DNA from: Siniperca chuatsi
Lineage: Eukaryota > Chordata > Actinopteri > Centrarchiformes > Sinipercidae
Reading direction: 5' to 3'
Length of the DNA stretch: 64,000 nt
Assembly (NCBI RefSeq): GCF_020085105.1
Contig: NC_058042.1
Span: forward strand, 16,910,001-16,974,000
Part shown: positions 1 through 12,624 of the stretch, in pieces
Layout: every line of letters starts with the position of its first letter
How positions within the stretch are numbered: position 1 is the first letter of the stretch
The notes under the pieces: generated by a model
Told to the model about the DNA's origin: nothing
What the model saw: only the letters and a program-made list of their open reading frames with translations
Databases searched by the model: none
Program-made: the position numbers and the translations under genes

Positions 1-21
1 CGACTCACAAAAGATCTCGCC

Positions 22-46
22 CTGATTCGACTGTCAGTCGAATCAG
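22..46. repeat. perfect short hairpin in USP47 intron
   Basis: Arms 22-32 and 36-46 are exact reverse complements (11 bp) around the 3-base loop GTC. It may be the end or centre of a palindromic transposon cut by the window edge. The remainder of 1-576 shows no other feature. Confidence 0.6.
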
Positions 47-576
47 CGCCTTTTTTAAAGCTGCATCATTGTACATAAGGCAACCATATAGCAAAAAAGT
101 TTCTAGCAGACTATAAATGTTTGCAAACTTAGTCTTGTCACAAAATGAGCAAACTACAAAACTAACTGTGATGGAAACAGAGAAGGGTGACGGAAACGGA
201 AGTGAGGTTAATGAGAGCGGTGAAACTAAACCAAAATAGTCACGTTGAGGGCCATTAAATCAAAACAATGAACTGAAAGACACTAAACAGTTAATCAAAA
301 ACAATCAAGTTAAGAAACACCCTTTTGCATGACATGTCTCCTCCACCACCTGTTAGGTGCCACCTTAGCATCAAGTTGCCTTTAGTTTCAGTAACCGTGA
401 AATGCAACTTTTACCTAGACTTAACCTTTTAATTTGACAGGGTAATCACAAAACTTCAGCCAATAACGCAGTTGAGATCCATAATTACACTGATAGCTGT
501 GTAGATTTATGTGGAAAACCACTGTCACATGTTGGCAGAAACAAAAGCCACTGTCTAGATTAATGAATTTCCTAAC

Positions 577-3500
577 CATGTCCGGTGTATTTCCCCAGGC
601 AAGGTCAAAAGTGCCATTCACATATCCCGCTTTGTGGGCAACATCTTCATAAAGTTTGGAGAGGGTGGTGGAAGCAGGCAGGTTGAGGGTCAGCCTCTCA
701 TTGACTGTCTTTGCACTGGTGGTGTCCTGAATTATACACAGCACTCTGGGCTCCTCAGCTGCATTTTGGATCTGCAAATAAAAGAAGAACAGGAAAAACA
801 TTAGCATGATGTACTGGCTAAATTTTCATTCTGTATTCTGCGTTATAAGTACTGCTGAAAAGTTAAGCGTTAGAATAAACGGTTAGAACATTTGTAAGGC
901 TGTGCAACAAATGTCATCATTAGAAACACGCCAGTAACACCACCTCATGTCATGCCTCAGTACTGATATGACCTACTTATTACAAGTTAAGTTAAATTTT
1001 GAACAAAATACAGCTGGATATCGAACCGGAATATGTTTGTGGTACCAACTGAAAAGTGTCAGAGCATAAAAAAGAAAATATCAAAAGCTGGAGTAGAATG
1101 TCTGGTTAGATTTGTTATCTTATTTACTTCTAATTATTTATATATCTTATTTGATCAGAGTTCCTGATAAAACATTTTTTGTCAGTTTTAGGTTTTTTAT
1201 TTAAGAAAAGTTCCTGTATTGCTTGTGTTGAAATAAAATGTAACATTTGAGAATTCAAGCTTTTCTTCAAAAAGGGTTTTGTGGAAAAACATGTCTCTAT
1301 TCCTCAAAATAAGGTATCGAAGAAAGGCCTCATTTTGGTATCTGTACAAAAAAAAATTGGGTAACGTGTATGCACTAGTGTCGAACTATTTCAAATGATA
1401 TCCAGCCCTAATGAAGAGATTATTCTTTTAAAACTGTTTGTATTCACTGGGTCAACAATCAGTTATGAAAAAAAACAGTCATCATGACTAAAAACATGAA
1501 ACTAGTACTCTCCCTAAAACTAAATTTTCTTCAGTTCAAGTGTTATCAAATGCAGAAAAAGCTACAACCATGTAAAACTTCCACCATACAACTTACTATT
1601 TATTTGTGGTTATATCTTGTTATTATCAAATAATAACAATGACCAAACAGTAGTGTTTTGCTGTATTTTTATGACAACCACAGAAACTAATGAAACAATA
1701 ACACATGAACTGATGCATTGGTGACATGCAGGAGCTTATCTCCAACAGTGACAGCCCTGCAAAATCACCTCACATTTTCTCTGCTGTCATTGTGGTTCGT
1801 TAAATAGACTGCACAAAACATGATTGACAGTTCTTCCATTCACTGACAAAATCAACAAGAAATATTCCTACACATGACTGGGCAGGCCCACTTGCTGGGC
1901 AGCCACTGATCTTTGGTTATGATTTTCAGAAAAACATGGACAGGTTGTCAAATTTCTCCCAAACTGTACACAATGTTACAAAACAGGCCATGCAATTACT
2001 GACACATGCTTCATTTTACTGTATGACACAGTCTAAATCATTTTACAAGAGTCACTTCGTCATCTGAACACTCCCCATAATTTGTTTTCTGATTGGTCTG
2101 GCAGTTACTGTACCTGTTCAGGCTCAGATGATTTGCAGAGTGAAAGCTAATATCAAAAACGAAAGTAGCAAGAACTGCCAGAAAAACTGCCAGAAAAATA
2201 GCTTCATGTATTAGAGACTAACTACAAAATGTTTGGTATTTTAAATTACTGAACTACAGCTTAAACAACTGATAAAATAGTATTTAGAAAGGCAATATAC
2301 AACGGTAATGATAATCCTATGAAGCTTCAATTGATAAGCTATTAAAAGTAGAGCAGAGGGTTAAATGAAATTACATGAAATCTTGGGCTGATTCTTAATG
2401 TGTACTTTTATTTGATCAGATATTGCCTGATTTAAGTAATAATTATTAGTACTATAGTTTAGTATTTAAATAATATTTTTGCTGAGACAACATTAAATAC
2501 TGATGCATTTGAGAAGTCTGGCTTATTTTGTCGACAAACATGTAATTGCTCAACAAAGTAAGTTTACCAGTACCAAAACTCAAGTATTGTATTGGTATGT
2601 TGATATGAGGTATTTAAATTTCAAATGATACCCAACCTTAAATATGATTATAGTTTTCAGAAATTTGTGTTTTATAGGACACAACTTCCTGTATGTCATT
2701 AAGGTGGTCATTATTTCATTGAATGTCTCTCTCCTAATGAAGAATGCCCTGATTGTATGTCCAGTATGATGGTCATCAAGGTGCTTCTTCATGCATCTAT
2801 TTAACACCATGCTTTATTGTGAGCACCCCCCCCCACACACACACACACACAAGGCATGGCTACCTGAGAAATCCTCTTCATCTCATCAAAAATACTCTGT
2901 CTGCAACTCCAAAACACACCCTAATAATAAACAGAGATAGTTGGGGTGAAGAACAACTTAAAAAGAAACAAACAAGGAAAATAAGTTGTAAAACATACCT
3001 GTGTGATTACCCTCAAAAAAACAACTTTAGGCTAAATGTTGCTGACTTGTAGGCCTACACCTACCACTGCTTGGCTAGCAAATCAACCTCTTGGCTGGTA
3101 ATTATAGGAATATATTCAAGTTATTCGAGTTTTTGCATCCTGTTGGTGAGGTTTGTGATCTTGGCAAAATGTGACTGACAGATCCTATAAAGAAGCTGCA
3201 GCTGACAACACACAAGTGTATTATGAGATTAAAGGTTATTTTTAACGTGGATATAATCACAAGGTGCTAACATGACACCACAGGTACTGCAAAGCACAGG
3301 CAGTATTTCTTTACAGCTGTAACTGATTCTAAATGGCACAAAAAATTACTATAATGGCTATAATGTTGTGAAATGTCAGTATCCATGAACACCTATTAAA
3401 ACAATGTAATGTAACTACAACTGCATATGGCACGCACACAAACACTTAAATCAGAACAGAGATACAGGTAGTGAAGTTAACAACAGCCAATATTCTAATT

Positions 3501-6500
3501 CAAAATGTATTGTAAATGGTACATTTGTGATCCAGCCATCAATTTGGATAGTTACTGTATCCAAAAAAGGGGTTTTGTTTTGGTAGTGACAGTGGCTGCT
3601 AAATCTATGGGGGCACTAGCTGTTGAGAGCAGTGGTAAAAACAGATGAGGTGATGACAATGAACATTTGATTGTCACCAGAAATATGTACTATTAAATCT
3701 CTTTGGGGGTTTTTGTTGTTTTTTTTTTGTTTTTTTTTAATTGTGGCTCAACAAAATAAATTAGCTACCTCAAACTGCTGATTTGTTCAGAGACCACTGG
3801 CAGCCAGACAGTGAAAGTAAAAGAACTGTGAAAACTACATAGGAGGTTTTATGTGCAACTGCAAAAAAATGACAACTTTAGTTTCCACTTGAAGAAAGAT
3901 CTCTTGACAAAGATATAATATAGCATACATAAAGAAGGTGGAATAATGCTCTGTGTCAGCTTTCTGCTGCTCTCTGAGGCTTAATAGCAAGGACCCCTAA
4001 ATATTTAAACTAAAACATTGGGGAACGCCAGTGGTGGCAACAAAATCCATTGTAATAGTGAGGGAAAACATCATGTTTCCACTGCCTGTTTGTGTTTTAC
4101 GTGTACTAGCAAAAGAGATCAATATGTAACACCTTTGAAAGTATTAATCTTCTTCAAAATTTTTCATACATAATGCTATCACAGCATTATGAACTGTGGC
4201 GAGAAGTATGTTCTTTTGCATGTGCCTTTCTAGAGCGTCAACACATGGCAAGGGCCAAAGACAATGTCCTATCAATTTTCTCATTTAAGAAACTTTCTGA
4301 CAGGAAAAAATGAATGATTAATCATGACTGCCTTTTATGGATAACAAAAGGCAATTTGGAAACTCAAGATGCAGCTTAAAATCCAAGATATGTTGTTCTT
4401 GTTATGACAAAGTATACATATTACCTCAACAGAACGTGGTGTGAAACAATACTAAAGTACACAAAGGCATTATTATTATTTACCAATGCACAGGATTTGA
4501 TGTCGCAGTTATCTGTGTCATAGTGCATGGAAAACATTCTTACAGAAGCTAAATGTCAAAATATAGCTTTTTTTGAGATCCGATAGTTATCCGATCTGGC
4601 CAAGACCCTTAAGTGACTCTAGTCTAAGGATGCATGTACATACGGTATGGTGGGCAGAACTAAAGCCATTCTATAGCCACCCATCTTAAATGAAACAGAA
4701 ACCGAAAGAGGAAGGCCGGTGTGTGTTCAGAGACCAGAGGTGTAGGTGTGTGCGGGGAAAAGAGAACTGAAGGGAAAAGCAAGTAATCAGATTAAAGTAG
4801 TTTGTGAGTAAACACTAAAATAATTTAAATGGTAACATAATAACCTAGAAATAGAAATAGGGTAATATATTAATTTATTCTTTCAAATATTATGATATTT
4901 TTTATAGACAAATGTTTTGTTGCAGAATAATGCCCTGCACTTTGTTTCTTGTTACATTTGTTTTTAAAGAGAAAATTATTGAATAAAATATTGAAATAAA
5001 TGTGATTTCTGAAGTGCTGAAAGTCTGAAGGTCTAGCACATTCCTGCTTTGCTGACAAAGTGAAAAGCAAATAATCAAAACATATGTCCTCCACACAAAC
5101 TCAAGTCATCCTTCTTGTTTAAAATAAAGGATTGTCCAGCGGGGTTCTTATTAGACCCATTAAAAATCCACAAATAAGTTGTGTAGTTAAAGGCTAAACT
5201 ATTACTATGAAATATAGTGAAAATTAATAAGTGTGCAGTGCTGCATCATCAAATCCAATTTTCCCACAAGTCCTAATGTCAAAGACTGACGTCCTATGCT
5301 TGATGTATGACTACAGCTGACGTCAATGCAGCCAATGTGCTATTTAAAAAAAAAACAAACACCCATAATTATTAAATATTGGGACTGCAAAATAATTTGG
5401 AGCAACCTTACAGATATATGCAAGTATAAAATAACACATGAACATGACTGCCATGTCAATAATACCCCCTAGGACGTTTATGTTGAAATCACACTGTTAA
5501 CCTGAGCCAAGAAGTCAGCAACCAAATTACCATCTGGTGACCATCAATGGTGTTGACAGAGGCTAGAGCCGATTCATTTCCTACTTGTGTGGAAAACATG
5601 ACCACATAGTACCATCGTAGATTAATAGATTATTGTTTTAGGTATCATATTGCACGTTAACGGCAGCTAACCACCAAGCCAAACATGGCAGGATAAACAA
5701 GCAAAGGCTAAGTAACGTTAACTTATCATGATAAACGAGTTCGTCAAGGATGTCTAAATAAGAATGGCAAATATTTTATTCTATCATTAGAGGCACCAAA
5801 ATAACTAAGATTAACGCTAACGTTTTGTTTTACACATATGCATCTTCATGAGTAACGTTAGCTAGTCAAATCCACTGACATTAGCGTTAGCTAGTCAAAT
5901 TTGACTAGCTAACGCTAAGGTTTACAGTAAAGCTACAAGTTCCAGTCAAAACAATCTGCAAACGCGGGCAAGAAGGAATCAAAGTATGCATATTTATAAA
6001 ACTACCATTAGGGGCAAACGTTATCAACACTGACAGTCCGGTTCAATGATGCAGCTATTTGCATTTGGTTTAGCAACTTCAAAAACATCTAACGTTAACG
6101 TTAGATTAGCTAGAGATGTTCCCATTAACCAGACCTAAAGGCTAACGACATTAGCTAGGCAACTAGCTAATGTTGCTGGCAAGTTAGCTAACTAATGTTG
6201 ACAGATATGATCTTTGTTTGGGGGATAACATAATGTCAACAGCAACATTTGAAGAGGTCAGGATTTTTGATGATCAGAAAGCCAAATTCGAAGACTAACT
6301 TTAACAACTTAATAATAATTATGCTAAAGCTTTAGCCACCTACATAAACTCACTCTGTCTGAGATGCAGAGAAACTAGCCGCTAACTGATGTTAGCTAGA
6401 ACGTAAGTTAGCCAGCCATGTCATGATAGGCCGTCCAAGTCATGTTTAGCTGTTAGCAGCTGAGAGTTAGCCGCTAAATGATACACCAAGATCGCAAACT

Positions 6501-6645
6501 CCCAAAGTGGTGCAAAAGTTTTGCCATTATTAATGAGCATTGTCCGCTAGGGTAACAGCTAATGCCCAGAGGTTGATTCTCCAACCTGTGTCCGTGATAA
6601 CCTCACCTCTTTAGGTACGAACTGGTTCTCCTCGCTAGGCACCAT
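577..6645 (-). CDS. usp47: USP47, first two coding exons (partial gene)
   Basis: Ubiquitin carboxyl-terminal hydrolase 47 is a cytoplasmic/nuclear deubiquitinase. Its known roles include stabilising DNA polymerase beta for base-excision repair. Coding exon 1 is 6607-6645 and reads [13 protein letters not shown], one or two changes from the mammalian N-terminus as I recall it, followed by donor GTGAGG. Exon 2 is 577-771 (65 codons, acceptor TTTGCAG, donor GTTAGG), starting [18 protein letters not shown] and ending [10 protein letters not shown]. It matches the exon carried by the longer mammalian isoform. Both junctions are phase 0. The intron between them is 772-6606. The catalytic USP domain and the ubiquitin-like repeats must lie left of base 1, so only 78 residues are visible. 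The start is fixed by the family N-terminus. Bases 1-576 are the next intron. Confidence 0.93.
2826..2851. repeat. C-run plus (AC)n microsatellite
   Basis: A run of C followed directly by about nine AC units, in USP47 intron 1. Confidence 0.9.
5881..5918. repeat. perfect 38-bp palindrome
   Basis: The two 19-base halves are exact reverse complements with no loop. The left half begins TTAGCGTTAGCTAGTC and the centre is AAATTT. A partial direct copy of the left arm (GTTAGCTAGTCAAAT) also sits at about 5856-5870. It is part of the TTAGC/TAACG cluster. Confidence 0.95.
6087..6106. repeat. perfect 20-bp palindrome
   Basis: ATCTAACGTTAACGTTAGAT is its own reverse complement. It lies 170 bp right of the 38-bp palindrome in the same motif cluster. 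Confidence 0.95.
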
Positions 6646-6970
6646 TTCCATTTGTGCGACAGATTAGACAAGCGTCTATCCGGACAAGAATGTCAGCGAA
6701 AAAACTTTGCGGCGGTAAACACAAACATGGTTTGTGTCCTGTTTGTTGTAAGTTTGGATGCTCGGATAACAAAATTAAACTTGCCAAAACTTGTAGGCTT
6801 ATCAAAGTGACCGCAACACTCTCGGTTACACTACACAAGCACAAAGTGTCCTGCTATAAACGAAGAAAAATGGCCGGTGTTTTACTCCGCGAGACTTCAC
6901 TCAGGGAGCTTTGGCGTCATATTCCATCCAGACAAGCGTGCGTGATGTGTGCGGACAGAATGACGTCGGT
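6646..6970 (-). promoter_or_regulatory. USP47 upstream region, candidate promoter
   Basis: DNA directly upstream of the USP47 start codon is richer in CpG than its surroundings. It contains a YY1-like ATGGCCGG at 6870-6877 and a CRE-like TGACGTCG at 6961-6968; there is no clear TATA box. This fits a housekeeping promoter, but the start site is not visible. A plus-strand open frame at 6654-7151 overlaps this region and is not supported as a gene. Confidence 0.45.
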
Positions 6971-9061
6971 GCGTGTCTGCGTTTTTAAAAGGACAGAGAT
7001 GACAAACACTCAAAAACACGGCCTTAATGGGTTAGCTTGTGTGAGAGAGTGGTGCAGGTCAGCTGTGGGTCAGTTTGGCAATGCTTTCAATTCAATTTTA
7101 ACAGTGGACCGTTTTCAATCCGTTCACAACAATACTGAAAGATTAAATTGAGTGCACATAGTTTCATGATGAATATTAACAGAAGTTCAGCGGGCTGACG
7201 TGCACTGCAGAAAATGCTATTAAATGCGTAGAGCACACCCATACCCAAGACTGGGTTATTAACCAAGTAAAGCGGGTAACTGCCTTAGGGTCCCAGACCC
7301 TCAGTGGCCCCCTAAATCCCCAGTTTCACTGTGCGCAATTGATTGATAATTTCAAAAAACTGTAACTTTGTTTGGGAATATGGAAATATGCAACACTAAA
7401 GCACAGTATCAACTGACATTATAAGGGCCATCAGGGGGTCCCACTTTATTACCTGATTTTGAGGCCCTGTATCAAAACTTAGTTTTACAATTTTATTATT
7501 TTATTCTTTATTATTTCTATATTGTGCATGGGGCATGTATGAGTGTATATGTATGTTGACTTGTGTTTAATCAAATTACCACACTGCAATCTGTGGCCAC
7601 CATAGGAATACTGTACACAATGCACAGAGTGGTAGGCTGTGGCCACACCATAGAGTTAAATGTTGTAGTTTTTTAAAGTTTATTTTTGGGGGCATTTTAG
7701 GCCTTTATTATAGATAGAAGAGATGACAGGAAATGAGGGAGAGAGAGAGACTCAACAAATGTCCCTGGCCGCACTCGAACTGGGGGATGTTACATCTTAA
7801 CCCCTAAGCCACAGGCACGCCCCAGCTGATGTGTCATTTAAATTAATTTCTATTAAATTGATTCACTGCTGAGAATGAAGAAGAAATACTTCATTAATTG
7901 ATCTGTCTCTGACTTGTTTGTGAAGTCCACCAGGAGTAGTGGGTGACAATAAGTGGCTATGGCTCACAAGCAAGTGTACTACATGGGACACAAAGTCACT
8001 AAAGTAACTGGGCTTTTACCCTAGATTGTTAAATTTCAGAGCAAACAGTTAGAAATACATATTTCACAATTTCACCTCACAGCAAGAAGGGTCGAGGTTT
8101 GATAACAGCCCCTTAATGTTTGCATGTTCTTTCTATGTTTGTTCAAGTTTATTTTTTGTGATCTAGGTTTCCTCCCACATTCTGAAGACAAGTCAGGTGT
8201 ATTAACTCCAGACTCTAGATTGCATATAGTTTTCATATAAGAGTCTGTTTTTGAGCGTAAGCGCTGCAGTGGAGTCTGGAGACACAGATGTGGTTTGGGG
8301 TTCACTGCACCAAAATAGAGACATTTTACATTTAAAAAAAATCTACGTATCCAGAGAGTAACGTGTTATAACAGAATAAGGAAACAAGCATAGCATGAGT
8401 AATTTTACATATTGTTTGTTGTCACCAAACAAGTGAACATCAATGGCAGCAGGAAGTAGAGATGCATCTTCTGCACTAGACATTCATTGGGCTAGGATTA
8501 TAAGAAGGGGATAGAGACGTCATGCAATGTACTGAAATGCATACTTATCTGCCATGTTATACATAGAAATATATTCATAGTGATACATTAATCTGGCAGG
8601 GATGGTGAGGAGGAGTCTACGGATTCACTGTGCGCTAAAATGGTAATAGGAATAGGCTTTTCATCTATTAACAGGTACCAAAGATACCAATAAGTCGCTC
8701 ACAGTTAAATTTCTGTTGCATATGGATACACTGATATGATCTTTCTTCTCCAACTCCCATGTACATTACTGCCGAAATTAAATTTAAAACTTTTTCTTTG
8801 GGCTCTATTAGTTTAGTTTCATTGTGAGGCTCCTGGGAACAACCAACAGGCAAGGGAATTAAAAACACTTCCTATTACTTCCATGCTACCCTTCACCACA
8901 TTTACTTAAATCGGGCTGTTCAGTGGTCAGCAGTTCAGTCGTAAACTGGGGAATACAACTGTGTCAGTGTAAACTACATTGATGCTGATGAAATGAGCAA
9001 ACTTAATACAACTTAGTGTATGTACAAAATTAAATAGGTGTAACAAAAGTTCAAATTTTTG
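6971..9061. other. intergenic region between CLEC3A and USP47
   Basis: No exon recognised. One tRNA-type SINE lies at 7680-7823. CLEC3A transcription (minus strand) probably ends near 9062. Confidence 0.6.
7680..7823 (-). mobile_element. tRNA-derived SINE fragment
   Basis: On the minus strand it starts with a tRNA-like head (GGGGCGTGCCTGTGGCTTAG) and a B-box-like AGTTCGAGTGC, then a GA-rich stretch and a tail ending near AAATGCCCCC. The arrangement resembles tRNA-headed SINEs seen in many percomorph genomes. The family assignment is from memory. It appears diverged and lacks an obvious target duplication. Confidence 0.55.
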
Positions 9062-9067
9062 TTTATT
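9062..9067 (-). terminator. candidate CLEC3A poly(A) signal
   Basis: AATAAA on the minus strand, about 330 bases past the CLEC3A stop codon. It is the first clear canonical hexamer I saw downstream; cleavage is not proven. Confidence 0.4.
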
Positions 9068-9395
9068 TCCAGAATTTCTTACTTCTTGTGCTGTTCAGGC
9101 TTTGGGACTTTGCAAAAAGGGAACATGAAGTTGCCTGATATCTGTTATCAAAGGGAAATCACATCATTTCAGCTGATTATCTATTGATTACAGTCACTAC
9201 TGTGTGTATTAAAGCTAATTAGTAACCTAATTAATATCCATAGAGACACATTTAATAAATGTCATAATTCATGGTCAATAACAAGTCATGTTTCCATCAT
9301 GAATTAGCACAGATTTGACAACACATTTTTGCACAGTTTTAATTAATGACCCACACAAATGATGATCAAGTTGTCAACAACCACTCTGTCTCCTT

Positions 9396-10928
9396 TTAGG
9401 GAATGACATATTCACAGATGTACTTTTTGAGGCTGCGACACACCTCATCGTACCACTTTCCTTGTGCAACCACTGAAAGAGCAACACAGCTCTCCCTCTT
9501 CGTGCCTGTGGGCTGCTTCTTGGAGCGGTCCCAGTTAAGGTAGCTGACTGGCAGGCTGTTGACATCAACATACTGGCCTTCTTTCACAATGTCTGCCACG
9601 CCGATCCAGAAGTCCTTGGATCCTGGGGAACTCCTCTTTGCATAGTCCCTCAGTTCATTGTTTTCCATCATGTCTCGCGGTGTTGCAAGAGTTCCTCCTT
9701 GTGCAATACAGTCTTCGTTTGCTTCATGGTAATGTTTGGGTTCCTCAATTGTAAGATAACACTTCCTGTGAGCTTTGATGCCACGGAGACAGACTGAAAA
9801 CACACAGCACTTTCTTCATGAGTGAATTGTAATGTAACTATATGGTATTTAAAGTGTTCAAAACAATTACAAGGTTTAGTTTCCTCAGTAATAGAAAAAT
9901 AATTATGATGGACATTATGCAAAAATACTCTTTTTTTAATACTTTATATTTTGAATCCCCCTTTTTTCTCCAGTTAACTTACTTACTCTCTAACTTATTG
10001 TATAGAGAGTTAACAGTCTGAATAGTGACTAATAAATTATCTAAGAAAAGAAAAATGGGGCATTATAAAACAATAAATAATATTAATACATTTATAGTAT
10101 TTTTACATGATCAACTAAGTCTTATAAAAAAGAGAAACAAAAGGGAAAAACATTTTATTCTAAAATTATAGAGTTATGCTAGAGATATAGAAAATAAGAT
10201 AGAGATTTAGATGTTTTTACATTCCCTATAAATTGTGTTGCTTACATTCTTCCACTTGTGCAATTAAACCTTTAACTTTACAATTTAATGGATGATATGC
10301 GTGCTGCTGCCCTCTGCTGGTGACTCAGCACACTAATAAGTTCAAAATCTAGTTATGAAGTTACCAATGATCTCTCAGCAATGTCCACACTCTTGCATAA
10401 CAGCTCAGTGGCCTAAATGAACAAGTAACACTGAGAGAAAGCACCATAGCATATTTACAATACATCTTAAAATCACAAAAATATTATTAACCAACCATTT
10501 CCATGGTTCATCTCTTATTTACTTATTTTCTTAAACAAACAAACTAAAGACTCCAGTAATGCTTATCTATCTAATCTATTCATTTACAGTCATCTCCTCT
10601 CTCTTTAACCTTCCTTTATTCAGTGAGATCAGTACCTGTCTGCAACGCCTGCATCTCTTTCAGTGAATTCACCTCCTGCCACAACCTCTCAAGCTGGGAC
10701 TTCACATCATCTTCCTCTGCAGCTGCAACTCAGCGAAGAGGCAAGACACAAACAGGTCAGATGAACATTGGTAGCAAACATGTTATTTATGAACTGCGTG
10801 CATTGTGTATAGTTACCTCCGGACTGACGAGGTGACACGGCCTTCTTGGTGCGAGATGGACGGCCGGAGCTGAAGTGAAGCAAGGAGAAGCAAAGAACGA
10901 GGAAGACAGGGAGGGCCAGACGTGCCAT
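9396..10928 (-). CDS. clec3a: CLEC3A, complete three-exon gene
   Basis: Secreted C-type lectin-like protein of cartilage matrix, in the tetranectin family. Exons: 10817-10928 (signal peptide MARLALPVFLVLCFSLLHFS, then a basic stretch), 10636-10722 (short alpha-helical neck, RLWQEVNSLKEMQALQT) and 9396-9793 (the C-type lectin domain). Junctions are phase 1 and the frame is open for 198 codons; the human protein is 197 aa by memory. The lectin exon starts VCLRGIKAHRKCYL, contains the WIGV core motif and ends CRSLKKYICEYVIP. It keeps the six cysteines of the long-form fold. Human CLEC3A reads ALQTVCLRGTKVHKKCYL at the same joint, which separates it from tetranectin (CLEC3B). A CAG|CTGCAG double acceptor starts exon 2. 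It lies next to VAT1L, as in human. Confidence 0.95.
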
Positions 10929-11015
10929 GTCTGAGGCCAGTGGGTCCTACAGGACAGGACACAGTGGCACACCTTGTACAGCAGTGAAAGGAACCAAAAA
11001 CACTGCAGGCAGCTC

Positions 11016-11023
11016 AATATATA
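11016..11023 (-). promoter_or_regulatory. CLEC3A TATA box
   Basis: TATATATT on the minus strand, 88 bases upstream of the CLEC3A ATG. The position predicts a start near 10990 and a 5'UTR of about 60 bases. A TATA promoter suits a tissue-restricted gene. Confidence 0.55.
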
Positions 11024-12600
11024 CTGGCCCTCTGTATGCCTTTCTGGGTACTCTCCCTGCATTGGCTCCAACTCTGTTTGTTTTTGTCCAAACATCAGGA
11101 GGCGGTGAGAGAGGTATAAGGGTGGAGTGGCAAATAATGACTTTCTTGTGTCTGGCTTTTGATAAATATTTACTTGGGACAAGGCGCGCTAAGCAGTATT
11201 CCCTTTCACTTCACAAACAAACTGGAAATTCATTGACTGCTTCACTATTATAGAGTGTTCTTCATCCCATCCCCAGTTCCATGTCAGTATTGGACATGCT
11301 AAGTCACTTTTTTTGACAAGTGAAAAATAATGTTGCACCTTGGTGTCAACTCAGAAAAAAGTGCCAACATGTGTGAACTGTCAAATGATACCTCCTGACA
11401 CAGTGAAATATAGGATTCATGTACACTAAATGGTATTAATCTAAACTAATAAGGCTTTGATTTACAACTTTCAGTACATGAAAACAAGTAACCGAGCACA
11501 TGTTGCTGCAACTTAAGTTTGGAAATCTACACTGATGTCTTTTCAATCACACAGACTTCCAGCTGTATAATCTTTAAAAATAAAGCTTCTATTAGACCAT
11601 AGGAAGTCCAGCTCCCAGCTCTGGTTATTTTTAGCGTGAGATGTTGTATAAAGATGGGAGGGGGGAGCTAATTAAGAAAAACATTGGGCATATGGGCTCT
11701 CAAAGCCAGCTCAAGTACTTTTCCCCATTTTACAATCTTCAAATGGTACATTTCTAAGTATTGTCTTTCATTTAAGAATGTCATAAATAATACACCCCCT
11801 GCCCAAGTGAAATATTCTCTAGAATAATGTATTCTAACCAAACCTGGTTGTTAATGAAAAACTATGTGATAGTTTTATTGGTTGCAATATATACACCTAC
11901 TGGTATGCCAAGATGATGACTAAACATGTTGTTTTCCAGCAAGTTATAGAAATTGTATCTTGAAAATAAACTTATTCTTTTGTGTTTACTGTTATATACA
12001 GTAGTTCTAAATGGATGTGAAATGGTACTGTATGAATCATCTATTTAGTTTAGACTCATTGAACAATATTGAGTCCAAGTTCTATGTTCATTTAGTATGC
12101 AAAAAAAAGCTGCATTAGCAAATCCTTGTATGCTATTCTAATGCTAACACTTCTCTCAGACATAAACCCAAAACTAACCCTGAGTTGAGGATGAGGCAGA
12201 CAGCTACTGTACAGAGGATCAGTAGTTCTGGTTTAATTCATAATTAATGATGAACACATACATAGATCTTCAAATAAAACAGTTTGCAGCAGTTCTGCCA
12301 ACAGTACATGAACTGAACTAAATATCTCTTGAATTTGAAAATTCCCTACTTTGTTGCCATCTGGTGCCAAACTGAGGGATCATGCAGAATGTGCAGTATA
12401 CTAGTACTATATTCCAAATTTTGAAATGTAATGTACACTGAAACATGAGGAACTTCTCATGAAGTTGACTTAGGATTTGTGTCCAGGTAAAAGTCATTAT
12501 TCCTCATTGATTCCTTAAGCTCAACATAAATACATATTCAAATAATATATTTTAGAAAACGTGTAAATCTCACGTGAAATAAGACAAAAACACAATCACG
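11024..12600. other. intergenic, CLEC3A upstream to VAT1L 3' end
   Basis: AT-rich sequence without a recognised exon, repeat family or RNA gene. Confidence 0.6.
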
Positions 12601-12618
12601 CAATACTTTGCAGATACA

Positions 12619-12624
12619 TTTATT
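12619..12624 (-). terminator. candidate VAT1L poly(A) signal
   Basis: AATAAA on the minus strand, 2 kb past the VAT1L stop. Usage is not proven. Confidence 0.35.

Larger units (their letters stand above)
5640..6480. repeat. TTAGC / TAACG-rich motif cluster
   Basis: About 840 bp just inside USP47 intron 1 contain many copies of short motifs in both orientations: GTTAGCTAG, CTAACGTTA, GTTAACG and CTAGCTAA. The density is far above the rest of the intron. Two perfect palindromes lie inside (5881-5918 and 6087-6106). Such GCTAACGTTAGC-like clusters occur near other fish gene starts in my recollection; their origin and function are not known to me. Confidence 0.6.
772..6606 (-). other. USP47 intron 1
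   Basis: A 5.8-kb intron between the two visible USP47 exons. It is AT-rich with no coding signal I can support. It holds a C-run plus (AC)n at 2826-2851, two CRE-like TGACGTC sites near 5287 and 5318, and the TTAGC/TAACG-rich cluster with palindromes at 5640-6480. Short open frames here (for example 2753-3052, 4870-5096) have no recognisable family and no splice context. Confidence 0.85.

Noticed and set aside
6654-7151. 165-codon plus-strand open frame opposite the USP47 start
   Set aside because: It overlaps the USP47 start region in antisense, starts with no signal or family match and lies in CpG-richer promoter DNA. Most likely a chance frame.
10787-11182. 131-codon minus-strand open frame
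   Set aside because: It crosses the CLEC3A TATA box and first exon in another frame; the CLEC3A exon explains the coding signal.
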